Part shown: in pieces, positions 5,297 to 6,551 of the stretch
Position numbering within the stretch: position 1 is the first letter of the stretch
Layout: every line of letters starts with the position of its first letter
Notes under the pieces: model-generated
Databases searched by the model: none
What the model was told of the DNA's origin: nothing
What the model saw: only the letters and a program-made list of their open reading frames with translations
Source of the DNA: Candidatus Caenarcanum sp.
Lineage (GTDB): Bacteria; Cyanobacteriota; Vampirovibrionia; Gastranaerophilales; UBA9971
Direction: 5' to 3'
DNA length: 6,551 nt
Assembly (NCBI GenBank): GCA_020720345.1
Contig: DYOT01000055.1
Location: 1-6,551 of the forward strand
Program-made: the position numbers and the translations under genes

Positions 5297-6442
5297 TTAC
5301 CCGTGTATAACCTTTCCTGATTCTATATGAAAAACCTCCATGTCTTCAAGAAATTTTTCATCAAACCCTGAAGTATCTGTTGTTGATATTATTGTTTGGG
5401 TTTCAGGCTTTATAGCATTTAAGAGATAATTTTGTCTTGTTTTGTCCAACTCGGCAAGAACATCATCGAGGAGCAAAATAGGGCTTTCGCCTGCAATCTT
5501 TTCTATAAAGTCAATTTCAGAAAGCTTTATTGCAAGAACAATAGTTCTTTGCTGTCCCTGCGAAGCAAAAGCTTTGGCATCTGTATTATTTATATAAAAA
5601 GAAACATCGTCCCTGTGAGGTCCTTCTACTGTTTGAGCTCTTATTATCTCTTCATTTCTTTTTTCTTTTATTTTTTGCTGATATTTTTTTAATATTATTT
5701 CAGGGGACAAAATTTCATCATTTCTTGCGTTAAAATTCCCTGCAACCGTTGAATTATATTCCAGAACAAGGTCTTCCTGTTCAAGAGAAATGTTTTTATG
5801 TTTTAAATTGGCTATTTCCTGAATTTCCTTAAGATATTTATGCCTTAAGTGAATTATATTGCTGCCTGTAACAGAAATTTGCTCATCCCAGACAGACAAA
5901 AGTTCTTCTTGAGAGGAAGACAGATTAATGTTTCCTTTAAAATCTTTTAAAAAATTATTTCTCTGGGTTTTAATTTTATTATATTTATTTAATCTATCCC
6001 TGTATGCAAGATAAATCTGGCTTATGGCATCATCTAGCCACCTTCTTCTATCCGAGGGGGTTCCTCTTAAAAGCAATAAGTCTGAAATTCCAAAATTCAC
6101 AACAAGAAGATGCCCCAAATATTGAGAATAAGAAGCTTTTTTTAATCCGTTAACTTTTACAATTTTAGTTTTTGGCGGGTTTATAAGAATATCAAGCTGC
6201 ACATCTGTGTCGTATTTAATTAGCTCCGCCTTTAAATATGCGTTATTGTTTCCCCATTTAATAACTTCGGAGTCATGGGAAGCTTTAAAAGAAGAAAGAG
6301 TGGCAAGATAATAAATGCTTTCCAGTAAATTAGTTTTTCCCTGCGCATTTTTCCCCACAAAAATGATTTTATTTCCTGAAAAATTTATTTCGCAGGAATC
6401 ATAATTTCTAAAATTTATCAATTTTAATTTTTTTAAGAACAT
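5297..6442 (-). CDS. recF: DNA replication and repair protein RecF
   Basis: This is a full-length RecF of 381 residues, an SMC-like ABC ATPase that binds gapped DNA and, with RecO and RecR, loads RecA at stalled forks. Visible motifs in order are: the N-terminal LKLINFRNYDS strand; the Walker A GKNAQGKT at 30-37 with NLLESIYYL after it; the GTPSDRRRWLD helix at about 128-137, typical of RecF; the EGPHRDD segment at 273-279; the ABC signature ASQGQQRT at 293-300; and the Walker B/D-loop ILLLDDVLAELD at 322-333. The usual 'PEDL' before the RR motif is GISDL here, within family variation. It is a soluble cytoplasmic protein. The ATG at 6442 has no good Shine-Dalgarno. recF is the first gene of a tight operon with the ORF6N and dciA genes. 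dnaA and dnaN are not in the window. Confidence 0.96.
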   Translation of the reverse strand: MFLKKLKLINFRNYDSCEINFSGNKIIFVGKNAQGKTNLLESIYYLATLSSFKASHDSEVIKWGNNNAYLKAELIKYDTDVQLDILINPPKTKIVKVNGLKKASYSQYLGHLLVVNFGISDLLLLRGTPSDRRRWLDDAISQIYLAYRDRLNKYNKIKTQRNNFLKDFKGNINLSSSQEELLSVWDEQISVTGSNIIHLRHKYLKEIQEIANLKHKNISLEQEDLVLEYNSTVAGNFNARNDEILSPEIILKKYQQKIKEKRNEEIIRAQTVEGPHRDDVSFYINNTDAKAFASQGQQRTIVLAIKLSEIDFIEKIAGESPILLLDDVLAELDKTRQNYLLNAIKPETQTIISTTDTSGFDEKFLEDMEVFHIESGKVIHG

Positions 6443-6551
6443 ATGTTTTATTCTACAAAAAAATTAAAATTAAAATATGTTACAAAAAATTAACATGTAG
6501 AAAAACATATATTTAATTAATTTGAACCGGCATTATAAGACAAAGAAAATC
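6443..6551. other. Upstream region of recF with a possible promoter box
   Basis: No gene is visible in these 109 AT-rich bases. On the minus strand a perfect TATAAT (6532-6537) could be the -10 box of the recF operon, but a -35 at the usual spacing would fall beyond the window. It would give a leader of about 80 bases. A 6-bp inverted repeat (ATGTTA 6477-6482, TAACAT 6491-6496) is short and may be chance in such AT-rich DNA. Confidence 0.3.

Noticed and set aside
5432..5692. Plus-strand open frame of 86 codons opposite recF
   Set aside because: It is F/S/Y-rich low-complexity sequence antisense to RecF's Walker B and signature region, which accounts for it fully.
6349..6360. DnaA-box-like TTCCCCACA near recF
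   Set aside because: It differs from the TTATCCACA consensus at two positions, is single, and encodes part of the conserved RecF Walker A region. There is no cluster to suggest an origin.

Overview
The window is strongly AT-rich and gene-dense. It carries seven complete genes, one small gene that looks frameshifted, and one gene cut by the left edge. The best guess at the host is a non-photosynthetic relative of cyanobacteria (Vampirovibrionia/'Melainabacteria', for example Gastranaerophilales). The clues are a secreted AMIN-like protein, a small protein resembling the DUF6812 family, a DciA-type helicase loader and low GC. No 16S or other lineage marker is present, so this placement is an inference from protein resemblance recalled from memory.

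Layout. On the minus strand, 1-478 holds a short operon: a small membrane-anchored protein of unknown function, whose frame is interrupted at a seven-base homopolymer, followed 15 bases later by the N-terminus of a MenB-like crotonase that runs off the window. On the plus strand follow a secreted/membrane protein with an AMIN-like domain (645-1952), a guanine deaminase (2004-2519) and, one base later, the S12 methylthiotransferase RimO (2521-3840). Next comes a 120-residue DUF6812-like protein (3991-4353). Its ribosome-binding site and first six codons lie inside a 49-bp tandem duplication. From the right edge, reading leftwards, is a compact operon: recF (6442-5297), an ORF6N-domain gene (5288-4737) and a DUF721/DciA gene (4744-4409). 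The gaps there are 8 bases and an 8-base overlap.

How the parts relate. RecF (gap repair and fork protection) and DciA (replicative helicase loading) are both replication-associated, and DUF721 genes are known to sit beside recF in other phyla. The ORF6N gene between them is of a type usually seen in phages and mobile elements. GuaD (guanine to xanthine) and RimO (ribosome modification) have no obvious functional link and probably share only a transcript. Two genes, the small membrane protein and guaD, have -10-like boxes 7-9 bases before their ATG, which suggests leaderless mRNAs.

No clearly new defence or mobile system is visible. The points most worth a second look are the duplicated translation start, the ORF6N insertion with its perfect 27-bp internal palindrome, and the interrupted small gene.
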